A stretch of DNA of 64,000 nucleotides. Source: Agrobacterium tumefaciens (GTDB lineage Bacteria > Pseudomonadota > Alphaproteobacteria > Rhizobiales > Rhizobiaceae). Each line of letters opens with the position of its first letter. The first letter of the stretch is position 1. The notes under the pieces are model-generated. The model was not told where the DNA came from. It was given only the letters and a program-made list of their open reading frames with translations, and searched no databases. The translations under genes were made by a program, and so were the position numbers. The stretch covers positions 124,001 through 188,000 of the forward strand of contig NZ_CP115841.1 in NCBI RefSeq assembly GCF_013318015.2, given 5' to 3'. This document shows, piece by piece, positions 52,083 to 62,487 of this stretch.

Positions 52083-52814
52083 TTGAAAGTCGATGTTGAT
52101 ATCCGCAGGCTGTCTGCCAAGCCTATGGAGGGCATGGGTAAGCCCTTGCCACGCGACCAGCTTGCCAAGAACGTCGCAGCCTCGGCCGCTGCCGGCAACG
52201 TTTCAGGCGCGCTGGATCTGCTCGTAACCTACGCCGGCGCCTCGCATTATCTGCTGGCGCGGGAGGATCTTCTCGAAGAAACCGGACTGAAATTCATCAT
52301 CACATCCGACTGGCCTTTCGATCTGGTGCGCAGGCTTGGTGCCGAACTCGCCAACAGCCAGAACAGATCGAGCGAAATGGAAAAGTGCCTTTCGCTTCTG
52401 CAGCCGCGATTGCTTGTTCTTCCGGACGACGTTTCTGTCCCTTTCGGCATCGACCGGCAATATTCGGCGCTTTCCTTCTGTGTGGGCCGCATCCGTCTTT
52501 CGCTTCTGCTGCTGTTTCCAGAACACTCGGTTCCTTCGCCGGACCGTCTGCGCGAAATCGCGCTTCTGACCGGCTATTGCGTCAGCTTCGGCATTGCCAG
52601 CGAAGCAAAGGCCGTGCGTGACATCGACCTCACAGAACGTGAGCTTGAGTGCCTGTTCTGGATCGCGGAAGGCAAGACAAGCGACGAAATTGCGATGATA
52701 CTTGGCATTTCGCGCAATACGATCAATAATTACATTACAAGCGTGATGCGGAAAACCGCGACGAAAACCCGCTCGGAGGCAATCGCCTACGCCGTGCGCA
52801 ACAACCTCGTATAG
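52083..52814 (+). CDS. visN: LuxR-type master regulator of motility VisN
   Basis: 243 residues from TTG 52083. The reading frame opens earlier (51975), but the probable promoter at 52046-52051 requires a later start; ATG 52125 is an alternative. N-terminal ligand-binding-type domain (SGALDLLVTYAGASHYLLA), C-terminal LuxR helix-turn-helix (LTERELECLFWIAEGKTSDE, LGISRNTINNYITSVMRKT). In Sinorhizobium VisN and VisR form a heterodimer that switches on rem and flagellar genes. visR follows after 13 bases. Confidence 0.92.
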   Translation: MKVDVDIRRLSAKPMEGMGKPLPRDQLAKNVAASAAAGNVSGALDLLVTYAGASHYLLAREDLLEETGLKFIITSDWPFDLVRRLGAELANSQNRSSEMEKCLSLLQPRLLVLPDDVSVPFGIDRQYSALSFCVGRIRLSLLLLFPEHSVPSPDRLREIALLTGYCVSFGIASEAKAVRDIDLTERELECLFWIAEGKTSDEIAMILGISRNTINNYITSVMRKTATKTRSEAIAYAVRNNLV

Positions 52815-52827
52815 ATGGTCGGGACCC

Positions 52828-53574
52828 ATGGTACAGACGAAAGATAATGAGGGTACGAGCCAAAGCAGCGGTATGTTTTACCGCAGCCCTGTTGTGACAA
52901 GCCGGTCGGATCTGTTTCCGAAGCTGGTCGCCATGCAGAAACTGGTCGGCGCACGTAATTTCGTGGTGACGAAGGCTGCCGCCTCCGGCTTCCCCAACAA
53001 GAAGAAGCTGACCTGTGAGCTGGAGAACTGGGGCATGAATGCCGCCGAACAGAGCGCGCAGTTCATCCGCGCGGTCGGCGATATTCTTTTGGATCATATC
53101 GAGACATCGCTGCTGCCGGTCATCTGGCGTAACAAGAACGCCGGCGGTTTTGCCGATCTTCCTGACGTGCCGGCTTTGATGCGCCGGATCGAGAACGATA
53201 CATTGCCCTATGCGGGACTGGCTTTGCCGGTGCGGCTCGGCACGATCGGCAACGGCTACATCGTTTTCTGTGGCAGCAACCTCGTTCTCGACAACGAGGT
53301 CGTCATCGAACAGCACATCAAATGCTGCGAGATCATGGTCGATATGCTGGCGCTGGATGAGCGCAAGGTGGCACCGTCTGAAGCGTTGAGCGAAAGGGAA
53401 ATCGCCTGTCTGCAACTGGCGGGTGATGGCCGTATCAGCGAAGAAATCGCGGTGAAGCTCGGGCTTTCGGTACACACCGTCAACGCCTATCTGGGTTCAG
53501 CGACGATCAAGCTCGATTCCGTCAACCGTATCCAGGCGATCGCAAAGGCCATCCGGCTCGGCTATATCCACTGA
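52828..53574 (+). CDS. visR: LuxR-type master regulator of motility VisR
   Basis: 248 residues. N-terminal sensing domain (LVAMQKLVGARNFVVTKAAA), C-terminal LuxR-type helix-turn-helix (LSEREIACLQLAGDGRISEE, LGLSVHTVNAYLGSATIKL). Partner of VisN in a heterodimer. The two genes form an operon. Confidence 0.93.
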   Translation: MVQTKDNEGTSQSSGMFYRSPVVTSRSDLFPKLVAMQKLVGARNFVVTKAAASGFPNKKKLTCELENWGMNAAEQSAQFIRAVGDILLDHIETSLLPVIWRNKNAGGFADLPDVPALMRRIENDTLPYAGLALPVRLGTIGNGYIVFCGSNLVLDNEVVIEQHIKCCEIMVDMLALDERKVAPSEALSEREIACLQLAGDGRISEEIAVKLGLSVHTVNAYLGSATIKLDSVNRIQAIAKAIRLGYIH

Positions 53575-53725
53575 TTGAGGAGGGGGCGGGCTTTCCCGTC
53601 CCTGTAAGCCGGCAGGCGCTGGCGCCGCTTGTATAATCCACCCTAAAAGCTGCTATCGGTACTTCGCGTTTTTTTAACAGTTGCCAACTAGAACTTTTAT
53701 AAGTTTGGTTTTGGGGAACTGTTTC

Positions 53726-55573
53726 ATGCACAACCGGCTCTTTAAGTCCGTTGCGGGTAAGGTCGTCGTGCTGACGATCGGCCTGATTGCGCTCAGCGTC
53801 GCGGCAGTTGGTTTTTCGACATACATTCGCCTGAAGGACAATATCATCACCACTGCGCTGCGTGACACGCACAGCGCGATGCGCGGCATGGCGATCCTTT
53901 ACGAGATGAAGGTCGGCGGCGTGGCCCTCGAAATGGTGGATGGAGAGCTCAAGAGTATCGGCCGCGCCAGCATCGGGACACTGCGCGACAATGATCTCGT
54001 CGACCGCACGGCTGCCGGTAATGGCGGCATCGCCACGGTTTTTGAAGCCAAGGCCGGCGATTATATTCGCATGACCACCAATCTGAAGAACGAAAAGGGC
54101 GAGAGAGCAGCGGGCACGAAGCTCGCCACCGACCATCCCGCTTTCGAAAAGGTTTCCAAGGGTGAGGGTTATTTCGGCGCCGCCACGCTTTTCGGCACCA
54201 ATTACATGACCGGATACATGCCGGTTCTCAACAAGTCCGGAGCGACCGTCGGTATTCTTTTCGTGGGCGTTCCCATGGCCGTCTACGAAGCCCAGATTTT
54301 CGGCCTGCGCGACCTGATGCTGATCTGTGGCGCAGTTGCCATGGTCGGCGTGGGATTGCTCGCCTATTTCGTCATCCGGCGCACCCTGCAGCCTCTAGGC
54401 AAGCTTACCGATGCGGTGAAGTCCCTTTCGGACGGCAATCTCGATACGCCGATCCCCTATGCCACCAATACCAATGAATTCGGCAACATCGCCCGCGCTC
54501 TCGTGATATTCCGCGAGAATGCGCTTGAGAAACTCGCGATCGAGGGCAAAAGCGCCGAGGAACGGTCCGTGGCGGAATCGGAGCGTCACCGCAACGATGC
54601 CGAGAAGCAGGAGCTGGACGGCCAGATCGAATTCGCGGTCAGCGAGATCGCGTCCGGCCTCGGCAGGCTTTCGCGCGGTGATCTGAGCCGCACGATCGAG
54701 ACACCCTTTAGCGGCCGTCTGGATCGTCTTCGCACGGACTTCAACGAATCCCTTCTCAACCTGCGCGATGCGCTGGGGCAAATCCGCGAGCGCACCCTGG
54801 TCATCCAGCATAGCGGTTTTGAAATCGAGCAATCGTCGGTCGATCTGTCGAAGCGCACAGAGAATCAGGCGGCCTCGCTGGAAGAGACGGCAGCCGCTGT
54901 CGAGGAAATCACCGCAACGGTCAGATCGTCGGCCGAGCGGGCGCGCGAAGCCAACGAAGCCGTCCGCATCACCAAACAGAGCGCCGACAGTTCCGGTTCG
55001 GTCGTCAGCAATGCCGTGGACGCCATGGGCCGTATCGAAGACGCCTCGCGCAAGATCGAGCAGATCATCGAGGTCATCGATGACATCGCGTTCCAGACCA
55101 ACCTTCTCGCCCTCAATGCCGGCATCGAGGCTGCGCGTGCGGGCGAGGCGGGCAAAGGTTTTGCGGTCGTGGCGCAGGAAGTGCGTGAACTTGCACAACG
55201 CTCCGCGGACGCGGCCCGTGAAATCAAGCAACTCATCAACCAGTCAACGCATGAGGTGAGCTCCGGATCGAAGCTGGTGCAGGAAGCGGGCACGGTTCTT
55301 TCAGCCATCAGCCATCAGATTGTCGCCGTCAGCCAGCATGTCGAAACCATCGCGACGGCGACGCAGGATCAGTCCTCCGCGCTCCACAACGTCAACGGGT
55401 CCGTCAACCAGATGGACCAGATGACCCAGCAGAACGCGGCGCTTGCCCAACAGTCGAGCGCAGCCAGCCGGGTGCTGTCGGGCGAAGTGGAAGCGTTGCT
55501 CGATCTGGTTCAGCGTTTTCAGATGGAGCAGGGCTCAGCGACTGGCCAGGATCGACTGAGCCGCGCAGCCTGA
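53726..55573 (+). CDS. Transmembrane methyl-accepting chemotaxis protein (Cache sensor)
   Basis: 615 residues from ATG 53726. First membrane helix at ~12-33 ([18 protein letters not shown]), periplasmic Cache-type domain (~35-195: [40 protein letters not shown]), second helix at ~200-222 ([20 protein letters not shown]), HAMP ([20 protein letters not shown]), then the signalling domain ([40 protein letters not shown]). No C-terminal CheR-binding pentapeptide. Ligand unknown. Confidence 0.95.
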   Translation: MHNRLFKSVAGKVVVLTIGLIALSVAAVGFSTYIRLKDNIITTALRDTHSAMRGMAILYEMKVGGVALEMVDGELKSIGRASIGTLRDNDLVDRTAAGNGGIATVFEAKAGDYIRMTTNLKNEKGERAAGTKLATDHPAFEKVSKGEGYFGAATLFGTNYMTGYMPVLNKSGATVGILFVGVPMAVYEAQIFGLRDLMLICGAVAMVGVGLLAYFVIRRTLQPLGKLTDAVKSLSDGNLDTPIPYATNTNEFGNIARALVIFRENALEKLAIEGKSAEERSVAESERHRNDAEKQELDGQIEFAVSEIASGLGRLSRGDLSRTIETPFSGRLDRLRTDFNESLLNLRDALGQIRERTLVIQHSGFEIEQSSVDLSKRTENQAASLEETAAAVEEITATVRSSAERAREANEAVRITKQSADSSGSVVSNAVDAMGRIEDASRKIEQIIEVIDDIAFQTNLLALNAGIEAARAGEAGKGFAVVAQEVRELAQRSADAAREIKQLINQSTHEVSSGSKLVQEAGTVLSAISHQIVAVSQHVETIATATQDQSSALHNVNGSVNQMDQMTQQNAALAQQSSAASRVLSGEVEALLDLVQRFQMEQGSATGQDRLSRAA

Positions 55574-55597
55574 CAGTAGAATTTTTGAAAGTCGAAG

Positions 55598-55630
55598 AGC
55601 TCCCGGATCGCAAGGTCCGGGAGCTTTTTT
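55598..55630 (+). terminator. Terminator of the receptor gene
   Basis: AGCTCCCGGA and TCCGGGAGCT form a perfect 10-bp stem with an 8-base loop, followed by TTTTT (55626-55630). It reaches the stop of the converging kinase gene at 55629. Confidence 0.92.
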
Positions 55631-58600
55631 ATTCTGCCGCTGCGCGGGCCGTGCTGGATATCTGGTTGATATAGGCCCGCAGCGCCGCCGGTTTGACCGG
55701 CTTATGCTGGACGGAAATCCCATATTTTTCCGCATCGCTGCGCACTTCCGGGCTGCGGTCCGCCGTCACAAGCAGGGCCGGGATCGTTTTGCCGTAGAAT
55801 GTCCTGATCAGGCGGATGGCGCTGATACCGTCGCCGTCGTCGAGATGATAATCGGCAATGATGACATCCGGCACCGCTGACATTGTCAGGAACGGTTCTT
55901 CGAGTGTGGCCACCGAACCTGCGGGCAACACCTCACAGCCCCATCCCGTCAGCAATAACGTCATGCCCTCGAGGATTTTCGGCTCGTTGTCGATGCAGAG
56001 TACCCTGACGCCGGCAAGCCGGTCGCTCGCCACCGGATTGGCGATCCCGCCAGCGGCCTTGGCTGGCGTCAGGCGGTCTGCCTCGCGCGGCAGGTGGATA
56101 CGGAATGTCGTACCTTTTCCGGGTGCGGAAATCAGCTGTACCGGATGGTGCAGCATGCGCGACAGCCGGTCGACAATGGAAAGGCCAAGTCCGAGGCCGG
56201 AGGCCGTTTTTGCACCCTCATCCAGCCGGGCGAATTCCTTGAAAACCGTGCGGAATTTGGATGCGGGAATGCCGATGCCGGAATCCGTCACCTGAATGAC
56301 GACATCGCCTCCCCGGCGGCGCGCGCCAACGATGACCTTGCCACTCAGCGTGTATTTGATGGCGTTGGAGACGAGGTTTTGTATCAGCCGCCGCAACAGG
56401 TTCGGGTCGGAGCGGACGGTGAGCGAGGTGGGCATGACCACGAGATCGAGGTTCTTTTCCTGCGCCATAGGCGCGAAATCGGTTTCGATGCGTTTCAGCA
56501 GCTCGTTCAGCGGCACCGATGTCATGCGCGCTTTCATCGAACCGGTGTCGAGGCGGGAAATATCGAGCACCGCGCCGAGAATGGTCTCTACCGACTCGAG
56601 CGCCGAATCGATGTTCTGGACGAGATCGCTTTCCCCCGAGGCGCCAAGCCGCTCGACCAGCGAGGAGGAATAAAGCCGGGCGGCATTCAGCGGCTGGAGG
56701 ATATCGTGGCCAGCGGCAGCGAAAAACCGTGTCTTGCCGATGTTCGCCTCGTCGGCGGATGCCCTTGCCTCCGCAAGTTCGCGATTGACGCGGGTAAGCT
56801 CCACGGTGCGCTCCGCCACCCGCTGCTCCAGCGTTTCATTGGCCTGTTTCAGTGCCTGATCGCTCGCCACTCTCTGCGTGATATCGGTGAAGGTGGCGAC
56901 GATACCCTTGTCCGGCATGGTGTTGGAGCGCACTTCGATGATGCGCTCGCCGCCGCCAAGCACTAGCGAGAAAGGCAGGTCCATGGTCAGGAAACTGGTG
57001 ATAAGCTGTTCCGTGTCGCCCGGCGGCATGTCGCCGCGCTCCTGCAGCATGGAAACGATGTCCGTCAGCGGCAGCCCCACCTGCCCGAATTGCTCAGGTA
57101 GATCGAGAAGGGTGCGGAAGCGCCGGTTCCAGATCGTCAGCTGCTGCGAGCTGTCGAAAACGGCGATGCCCTGGTCCATCTGCGCCAGCGCCGTTTGCAG
57201 CATGTCCTGATTATATTGCAGCGCCTCGCTTGCCTGATCCAGCAGCCAGGCCGTGTCAGCGCTGGTGTCCTCCGCCTTCTGGAGAATGATCGAAAGCACG
57301 AGACGGGCTGAGGAGGAGCCGATGGCACTGCCCAGCAATTGTTCGGAGAAATGGATCAGCGCCATGTCGGCGGGCTGGTCGTCATTGAGCTTCCTGCCGG
57401 CCGTCTTTTCATAGGTCGCCAGTGAGCGCAGCATGCGCTCTTCACCGAGATAACGGGCAATCGCGCTTTTGAGATCGCCGACGCTGACGCGGGTTTTCCA
57501 GCCGCGCGTGGCGAATTGTGATTTCGAATGGCGCTTCACGAAGATGCCGGACTGGATGCGCTCCACGGGTCGCGGGTTGCGTGAAAGCGAGCCAAGCACG
57601 AAAGCCATGCTGTTGACGAGCAGGCTGAGGATGACCGCGTTCACAAATGGGTCGGCCTCGGGACCGTTGAAGACCGTACTGCCGGAAAACAGGAAGCCGA
57701 GAACGGTGGCCGCGACCTCTGAGTTATCAGGCCCGCCGAAGCTTGGCAGAAACAGCAGGTAGGCCCAGACAAAAAAGCCTGAACTCAAACCGGCAATCGC
57801 ACCGCGCGCATTGGCGCGCCGCCAGAACAACCCGCCGAAAAGGGCAGGTGCCATCTGGGCGATGGCGGCAAATGCCAGGAGGCCGATGGAGGCAAGCCCG
57901 GTGGCACTATCGGCCGCACGATAATAGCCGTAGCCGAGAAGCATCACCGCAAAGATCGCTGTTCTGCGGATGTTGAGAAGCGTTTTGGCAAAGTTGTCCC
58001 GGTGCGGCGAGCGGTTCAAGAGCTTCTGCCGCAAAAAGATCGGCATGACGATGTCGTTGGAAATCATGATCGACAGCGCGACCGAGGCAACGATCACCAT
58101 GGCGGTCGCCGCTGAAAATCCGCCAATGAAGGTAATCAGCGAAACGACCGGCATCTGATGCGAGAGCGGTAATTGCAGGACGTAAAGATCGGCGTTGCCA
58201 TTGGCGCCGAGCGTCAAAATTCCGGCAAGCGCTATCGGCAGCACGAAGATGTTGATCGCAATCAGATAAAGCGGCAGCAGGAACCCCGCCATGCGCAGCT
58301 CTTCCGGCGTACGATTTTCAACCACGGTGACATGGAACTGGCGCGGCAACAGGATGATCGCGAAACCGGAAAGCAGGGTCATCACGATCCAGCGGCTGAT
58401 GGGCGTGTGATAGGATATGGCCCGCATAGCCCGTTCATTGCCCGACGCAAGTTCCCACAAATGCGAGGGGCCGTCGAAGAGGACGAACAGAACGTAAAAG
58501 CCGACGGTGCACATGGCCACGAGCTTGACGAGCGATTCCATCGAAATCGCCAGAATAAGCCCGTCCTGATGTTCGGTGGCGTCGGTATGCCGGGTGCCGA

Positions 58601-59138
58601 ACATGACGGCGAAGCCCGCCATGACGATGGTGACGAGCAGCGGCAGATCGAGGAAATAGAGGTTGCCGCTGCCAATGCCGTAATCGCCGGGATCGACCAT
58701 CGTCGCCACCGAACTGGAAACGGCCTTCAATTGCAGCGCGATATAGGGAATGGCGCCGACAAGCGCGATGATGGCGACAATCATCGCCACGGTGGAGTTC
58801 TTGCCGTAGCGGGCGGCAATGAAATCGGCAACCGACGTCAGCTTTTCGGTTTTGGCAAGCTCCACTATGCGGCGAATGATCGGCATGCCGATGGTGAAGG
58901 CAAGGATCGGCCCGGTATAGATGCCAAGGAATTCCAGCCCCTTGTCAGCCGCAAGCCCGACGCCGCCGAAATAGGTCCAGGAGGTGCAATAGATCGCCAG
59001 GCTAAGCGCATAGACGAACGGCCGCCCCTTTTTGGGAGCGTTTCTTTTCCGGCTGTTCCTGTCCCCATAACTTGCAACCGCAAACAGCAGCAGGACATAA
59101 GCGAAGGCCGAACCGAATATGATCCACCCAGGAAGCAC
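55629..59138 (-). CDS. Hybrid histidine kinase with sodium/solute symporter-like N-terminus
   Basis: 1169 residues from GTG 59138 (GGAGG 4 bases upstream). The N-terminal ~490 residues are a sodium:solute symporter-like domain with ~13 helices (GLAADKGLEFLGIYTGPILA, RPFVYALSLAIYCTSWTYFG). A PAS-like domain and coiled-coil follow, then the kinase with phospho-His811 (FFAAAGHDILQPLNAARLYS), N box LIQNLVSNAIKYTLSG, DSGIGIPASKF and GLGLGLSIVDRL, and a C-terminal receiver domain with Asp1096 (VIIADYHLDDGDG). The same layout occurs in CrbS/CbrA-type kinases, which control acetate or carbon use. No separate partner regulator is in the window. Confidence 0.93.
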   Translation of the reverse strand: MLPGWIIFGSAFAYVLLLFAVASYGDRNSRKRNAPKKGRPFVYALSLAIYCTSWTYFGGVGLAADKGLEFLGIYTGPILAFTIGMPIIRRIVELAKTEKLTSVADFIAARYGKNSTVAMIVAIIALVGAIPYIALQLKAVSSSVATMVDPGDYGIGSGNLYFLDLPLLVTIVMAGFAVMFGTRHTDATEHQDGLILAISMESLVKLVAMCTVGFYVLFVLFDGPSHLWELASGNERAMRAISYHTPISRWIVMTLLSGFAIILLPRQFHVTVVENRTPEELRMAGFLLPLYLIAINIFVLPIALAGILTLGANGNADLYVLQLPLSHQMPVVSLITFIGGFSAATAMVIVASVALSIMISNDIVMPIFLRQKLLNRSPHRDNFAKTLLNIRRTAIFAVMLLGYGYYRAADSATGLASIGLLAFAAIAQMAPALFGGLFWRRANARGAIAGLSSGFFVWAYLLFLPSFGGPDNSEVAATVLGFLFSGSTVFNGPEADPFVNAVILSLLVNSMAFVLGSLSRNPRPVERIQSGIFVKRHSKSQFATRGWKTRVSVGDLKSAIARYLGEERMLRSLATYEKTAGRKLNDDQPADMALIHFSEQLLGSAIGSSSARLVLSIILQKAEDTSADTAWLLDQASEALQYNQDMLQTALAQMDQGIAVFDSSQQLTIWNRRFRTLLDLPEQFGQVGLPLTDIVSMLQERGDMPPGDTEQLITSFLTMDLPFSLVLGGGERIIEVRSNTMPDKGIVATFTDITQRVASDQALKQANETLEQRVAERTVELTRVNRELAEARASADEANIGKTRFFAAAGHDILQPLNAARLYSSSLVERLGASGESDLVQNIDSALESVETILGAVLDISRLDTGSMKARMTSVPLNELLKRIETDFAPMAQEKNLDLVVMPTSLTVRSDPNLLRRLIQNLVSNAIKYTLSGKVIVGARRRGGDVVIQVTDSGIGIPASKFRTVFKEFARLDEGAKTASGLGLGLSIVDRLSRMLHHPVQLISAPGKGTTFRIHLPREADRLTPAKAAGGIANPVASDRLAGVRVLCIDNEPKILEGMTLLLTGWGCEVLPAGSVATLEEPFLTMSAVPDVIIADYHLDDGDGISAIRLIRTFYGKTIPALLVTADRSPEVRSDAEKYGISVQHKPVKPAALRAYINQISSTARAAAE

Positions 59139-59354
59139 GCATCCTCCCCATGCAACAATCCCTGAAAACGAGCATAGGCGAATTCCGGGCCGTTGAGAAT
59201 GAGCGCGGTCTGATCATAAAGTTCAAGACTACCGTGCAAAAAGCCTAATAAATGCAATCTTGACGAATTCCAAATGGGACAGGGAATCTATATGGTTGAA
59301 CCCGTAGGGACAGTCACATAGCTTCAGCTCGCGAAGCAGGAGAGGGACCATCTG

Positions 59355-59783
59355 ATGCTTAACGAATTTAAAACCTTCATTGCCCGTGGCAATGTCATGG
59401 ATCTGGCCGTGGGTGTTATTATCGGGGCGGCGTTCAGCAAGATCGTCGATTCCGTCGTCAACGACCTTATCATGCCGATCGTCGGTGCGATTTTCGGCGG
59501 GTTCGATTTTTCGAACTACTTCCTGCCGCTCAGTTCCAGCGTCACCGCAAGCTCGCTTGCCGCCGCGCGCGATCAGGGCGCTGTCTTCGCTTATGGTAAC
59601 TTTCTCACGGTCCTCATCAACTTCCTCATTCTCGCCTGGATCATTTTCCTGATGGTCAAAGGGGTCAACAAGCTTCGCGCTTCTGTCGACCGGAAAAAGA
59701 TCGAGGAAAAGTCAGAACCGGCTCCGCCGCCGGAAGACGTCAAGCTTCTCACCGAAATCCGCGATCTGCTGAAGACGCGCTGA
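59355..59783 (+). CDS. mscL: Large-conductance mechanosensitive channel MscL
   Basis: 142 residues. [20 protein letters not shown] with the gate helix [20 protein letters not shown], second helix [20 protein letters not shown] and a charged C-terminal bundle. Inner-membrane valve opened by membrane tension in hypo-osmotic shock. GGAGAGG lies upstream of the ATG. Confidence 0.97.
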   Translation: MLNEFKTFIARGNVMDLAVGVIIGAAFSKIVDSVVNDLIMPIVGAIFGGFDFSNYFLPLSSSVTASSLAAARDQGAVFAYGNFLTVLINFLILAWIIFLMVKGVNKLRASVDRKKIEEKSEPAPPPEDVKLLTEIRDLLKTR

Positions 59784-59935
59784 AGCTTAGATTGTCCCGG
59801 CGCGATATTGCTGACCATGGGTCAGCTTCCTCTCGCCGGGCATTCATCCATAAAGAAAATCCATGACTGTTGCACGGAATATCATGCATATCGCCCGTTC
59901 GATGCGATAAGAAGACACCAAACGGAGTGTCTTTA

Positions 59936-61102
59936 ATGTCCATTTTGAACAGTCTGAGTGCGCGCTCTCTGGCGGCTCCCGAGAGCGGCATTGTCGAGGT
60001 CGTGAATTATGCCCGGGGACGGGACAATCTTCTGCCGCTTTGGGTCGGCGAAGGCGATCTGCCAAGCCCGGATTTCATCAACAAGGCGGCCATCGACGGA
60101 CTCAACAATGGCGAGACCTTCTATACCTGGCAACGCGGCATTCCCGAATTGCGCCAGGCGCTCAGCAGCTACTACGAGCGTCACTTTTCAGCCTCTCTAT
60201 CCGCAGATCATTTTTACGTAACAGGTTCCGGCATGCAGGCGATTGCGCTTGCCGTGCAGGCGCTGACCTCGCCGGGCGACGAGATGATCTATCTCACGCC
60301 CACCTGGCCCAATATTGTTGCCGCCATCGGCGTGGCGGGCGCAAAGGCGGTCGCAGCCGGCATCGATTTCCACGATGGTCGCTGGGATCTCGATATCGGC
60401 AAGCTGGAAAGTGCGATCACCGGTAAGACGAAGGCGCTCTTTATCAACACGCCGTCCAACCCGACCGGCTGGACCGCAACGCGAGACAATCTTCGCGATG
60501 TTCTGGCACTCGCCCGCAAACACGACCTCTGGATCGTGGCGGATGAGATTTACGCACTTTATCACTATACTGGCACCCGTGCGCCGTCGTTCCTCGACGT
60601 GATGGAACCGGATGACAAAATCGTCTTCGCCAATTCTTTTTCGAAGAACTGGTCCATGACGGGCTGGCGTGTTGGCTGGCTTGTGGCGCCGCCGGTCATC
60701 GGCCAGGTGATCGAGAACCTTATTCAATATTCCACCTCCGGCGTGGCGCAGTTCATGCAGCGCGGCGCAGTCGCGGCTCTCGACCATGGCGACGGTTTCG
60801 TCCGCGAGAACTACGAACGCGCTCTGACATCCCGCGACATTCTCTGCGATGCGCTGATCGCGACGAACCGCGTGGAAACATTGAAGCCGGATGGCGCTCT
60901 TTATGCCTTCCTCAAGGTGGACGGCGTGACCGACAGCCGCGCCACGGCTCTGGATATCGTTGACAAGACCGGCGTCGGCCTCGCGCCGGGCACCGCCTTC
61001 GGCCAAGGCGGAGAGCTGTTTCTCCGTGCCTGCTTCCTGCGCAACCCAAAGCAGATCGAAGACGCAGCCGATCGGCTTGCGTCCTATATTCTCGGCAGAT
61101 AA
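59936..61102 (+). CDS. Class I/II PLP-dependent aminotransferase
   Basis: 388 residues from ATG 59936 (GGAG 8 bases upstream). Fold type I: NPTGW with Asn175, VADEIYALYHY with Asp203, the PLP lysine Lys237 in NSFSKNWSMTGWRVGW and the substrate-carboxylate Arg near ELFLRACFLR. The substrate is not certain; aspartate or aromatic amino acids are usual in this group. Single-gene unit. Confidence 0.93.
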   Translation: MSILNSLSARSLAAPESGIVEVVNYARGRDNLLPLWVGEGDLPSPDFINKAAIDGLNNGETFYTWQRGIPELRQALSSYYERHFSASLSADHFYVTGSGMQAIALAVQALTSPGDEMIYLTPTWPNIVAAIGVAGAKAVAAGIDFHDGRWDLDIGKLESAITGKTKALFINTPSNPTGWTATRDNLRDVLALARKHDLWIVADEIYALYHYTGTRAPSFLDVMEPDDKIVFANSFSKNWSMTGWRVGWLVAPPVIGQVIENLIQYSTSGVAQFMQRGAVAALDHGDGFVRENYERALTSRDILCDALIATNRVETLKPDGALYAFLKVDGVTDSRATALDIVDKTGVGLAPGTAFGQGGELFLRACFLRNPKQIEDAADRLASYILGR

Positions 61103-61428
61103 CCGCAATCCTGCGATAGCCCGCCCTGCCGCGCCGAATCTGGCCGCGGCAGGCACAGGTTCTGCCAAAAGAATCATGGCGAGCCGCTAAAACTACAACC
61201 TCACGGCGTACCAATCGACGTGCGGGCTTTTCTGTGCTATGCGCCTTGTGTTCCATTTATGAGAACATTTTCATCTAATAAATAAAACACACTTCATTGC
61301 GCTAACCAATCGTAAGCCACCTTTTCATAGGGGCGAGGGATAGGTGGGGTATTTGCTGTGCAAGTAATCAATGATGAAGAATTATTGGCTTTGATGGACG
61401 CAACAAAAGCAAACAGGGAAGTAATGTC
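61103..61428. other. Intergenic region upstream of galE
   Basis: 326 bases. A stem-loop CCTGCCGCG...CGCGGCAGG (61125-61153) just after the aminotransferase gene may end its transcript, but has no T-run. The rest is AT-rich (61255-61300), as expected for the galE promoter; AGGGAAGTA before the ATG is its ribosome-binding site. Confidence 0.5.
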
Positions 61429-62460
61429 ATGGCTGTTCTGGTCACCGGTGGGGCCGGTTATATAGGAAGCCACATGGTGTGGGCTTTGCTCGACGCCGGT
61501 GAAGACGTCGTTGTTGTCGACCGTCTTTCGACCGGATCACGTTGGGCGGTCGCGCCAGCGGCGCGTTTCTATCTCGGCGACGTCGCCGATCGCGACTTGC
61601 TCGGCCAGATTTTCGAACACAACCAGATCGAGACCATTTTCCACTTCGCTGGCTCCGTCAGCGTCCCTGAATCGATCAGCCAGCCGCTCGAATATTACGA
61701 AAACAATACCGGCACGACCCGCGCCCTTGTTGCGGCGGCAGTCGGTCATGGTATCCGCAATTTCATCTTCTCTTCAACTGCCGCGGTCTATGGGAACCAA
61801 CCCTTTGATGGCCCGGTGCCGGAAACGGCAGTTCTCAGCCCGGAAAATCCCTACGGCCTGTCGAAACTCGCCTCAGAAATCATGTTGCGCGATGTCGTGC
61901 AGGCACATGATTTCAACTATGTGGCGCTGCGTTATTTCAATGTTGCCGGCGCCGACCCGAAGGGCCGTGCCGGGCCGTCCCCCACGGGTGTGGCGAACCT
62001 CATCAAGGTAGCGTGCGAAGCGGCAACCGGCCGGCGCGACAAGGTTGAGGTTTACGGAACCGATTATCCGACCGCTGACGGCACCGGCGTTCGCGACTAT
62101 ATCCATGTCAGCGATCTGATCGACGCGCATGTGCTCGCAATGGCGCATCTGCGTGCTGGTGGCGGCACACGAACGCTCAATTGCGGTTATGGCGTCGGCT
62201 ATTCGGTACTGGACGTGCTACATGCCGTGCAGCGGGAATCTGGAAACGATTTCCCGGTTATCCATTGTCCCCGCCGCGCCGGCGACATTGCCGCGATGGT
62301 TGCGGATTCGAGCCGCATCCAGTCGGAACTCGGATGGTCGCCGCGTTTCAATGATCTCACAACCATCGTTCGCACGGCCCTTCAGTGGGAGGCCAAACGT
62401 CAAGCCCAGCGAAGCGACAGGATTCTGCCTGGGCAGCATAAACTGGCAGCGATAGGCTGA
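61429..62460 (+). CDS. galE: UDP-glucose 4-epimerase
   Basis: 343 residues. Extended short-chain dehydrogenase: NAD motif GGAGYIG (7-13), VVDRLSTGSR, active-site Ser-Ser-Thr115-117, Tyr142 and Lys146 (NPYGLSK), RYFNVAGADP and a C-terminal RDYIHVSDLIDAHVLA. Interconverts UDP-glucose and UDP-galactose for exopolysaccharide and lipopolysaccharide. ExoB is the usual name of the rhizobial paralogue. Confidence 0.95.
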   Translation: MAVLVTGGAGYIGSHMVWALLDAGEDVVVVDRLSTGSRWAVAPAARFYLGDVADRDLLGQIFEHNQIETIFHFAGSVSVPESISQPLEYYENNTGTTRALVAAAVGHGIRNFIFSSTAAVYGNQPFDGPVPETAVLSPENPYGLSKLASEIMLRDVVQAHDFNYVALRYFNVAGADPKGRAGPSPTGVANLIKVACEAATGRRDKVEVYGTDYPTADGTGVRDYIHVSDLIDAHVLAMAHLRAGGGTRTLNCGYGVGYSVLDVLHAVQRESGNDFPVIHCPRRAGDIAAMVADSSRIQSELGWSPRFNDLTTIVRTALQWEAKRQAQRSDRILPGQHKLAAIG

Positions 62461-62487
62461 GCAGCCGTTGGTTTTCGGGATGCGGTT

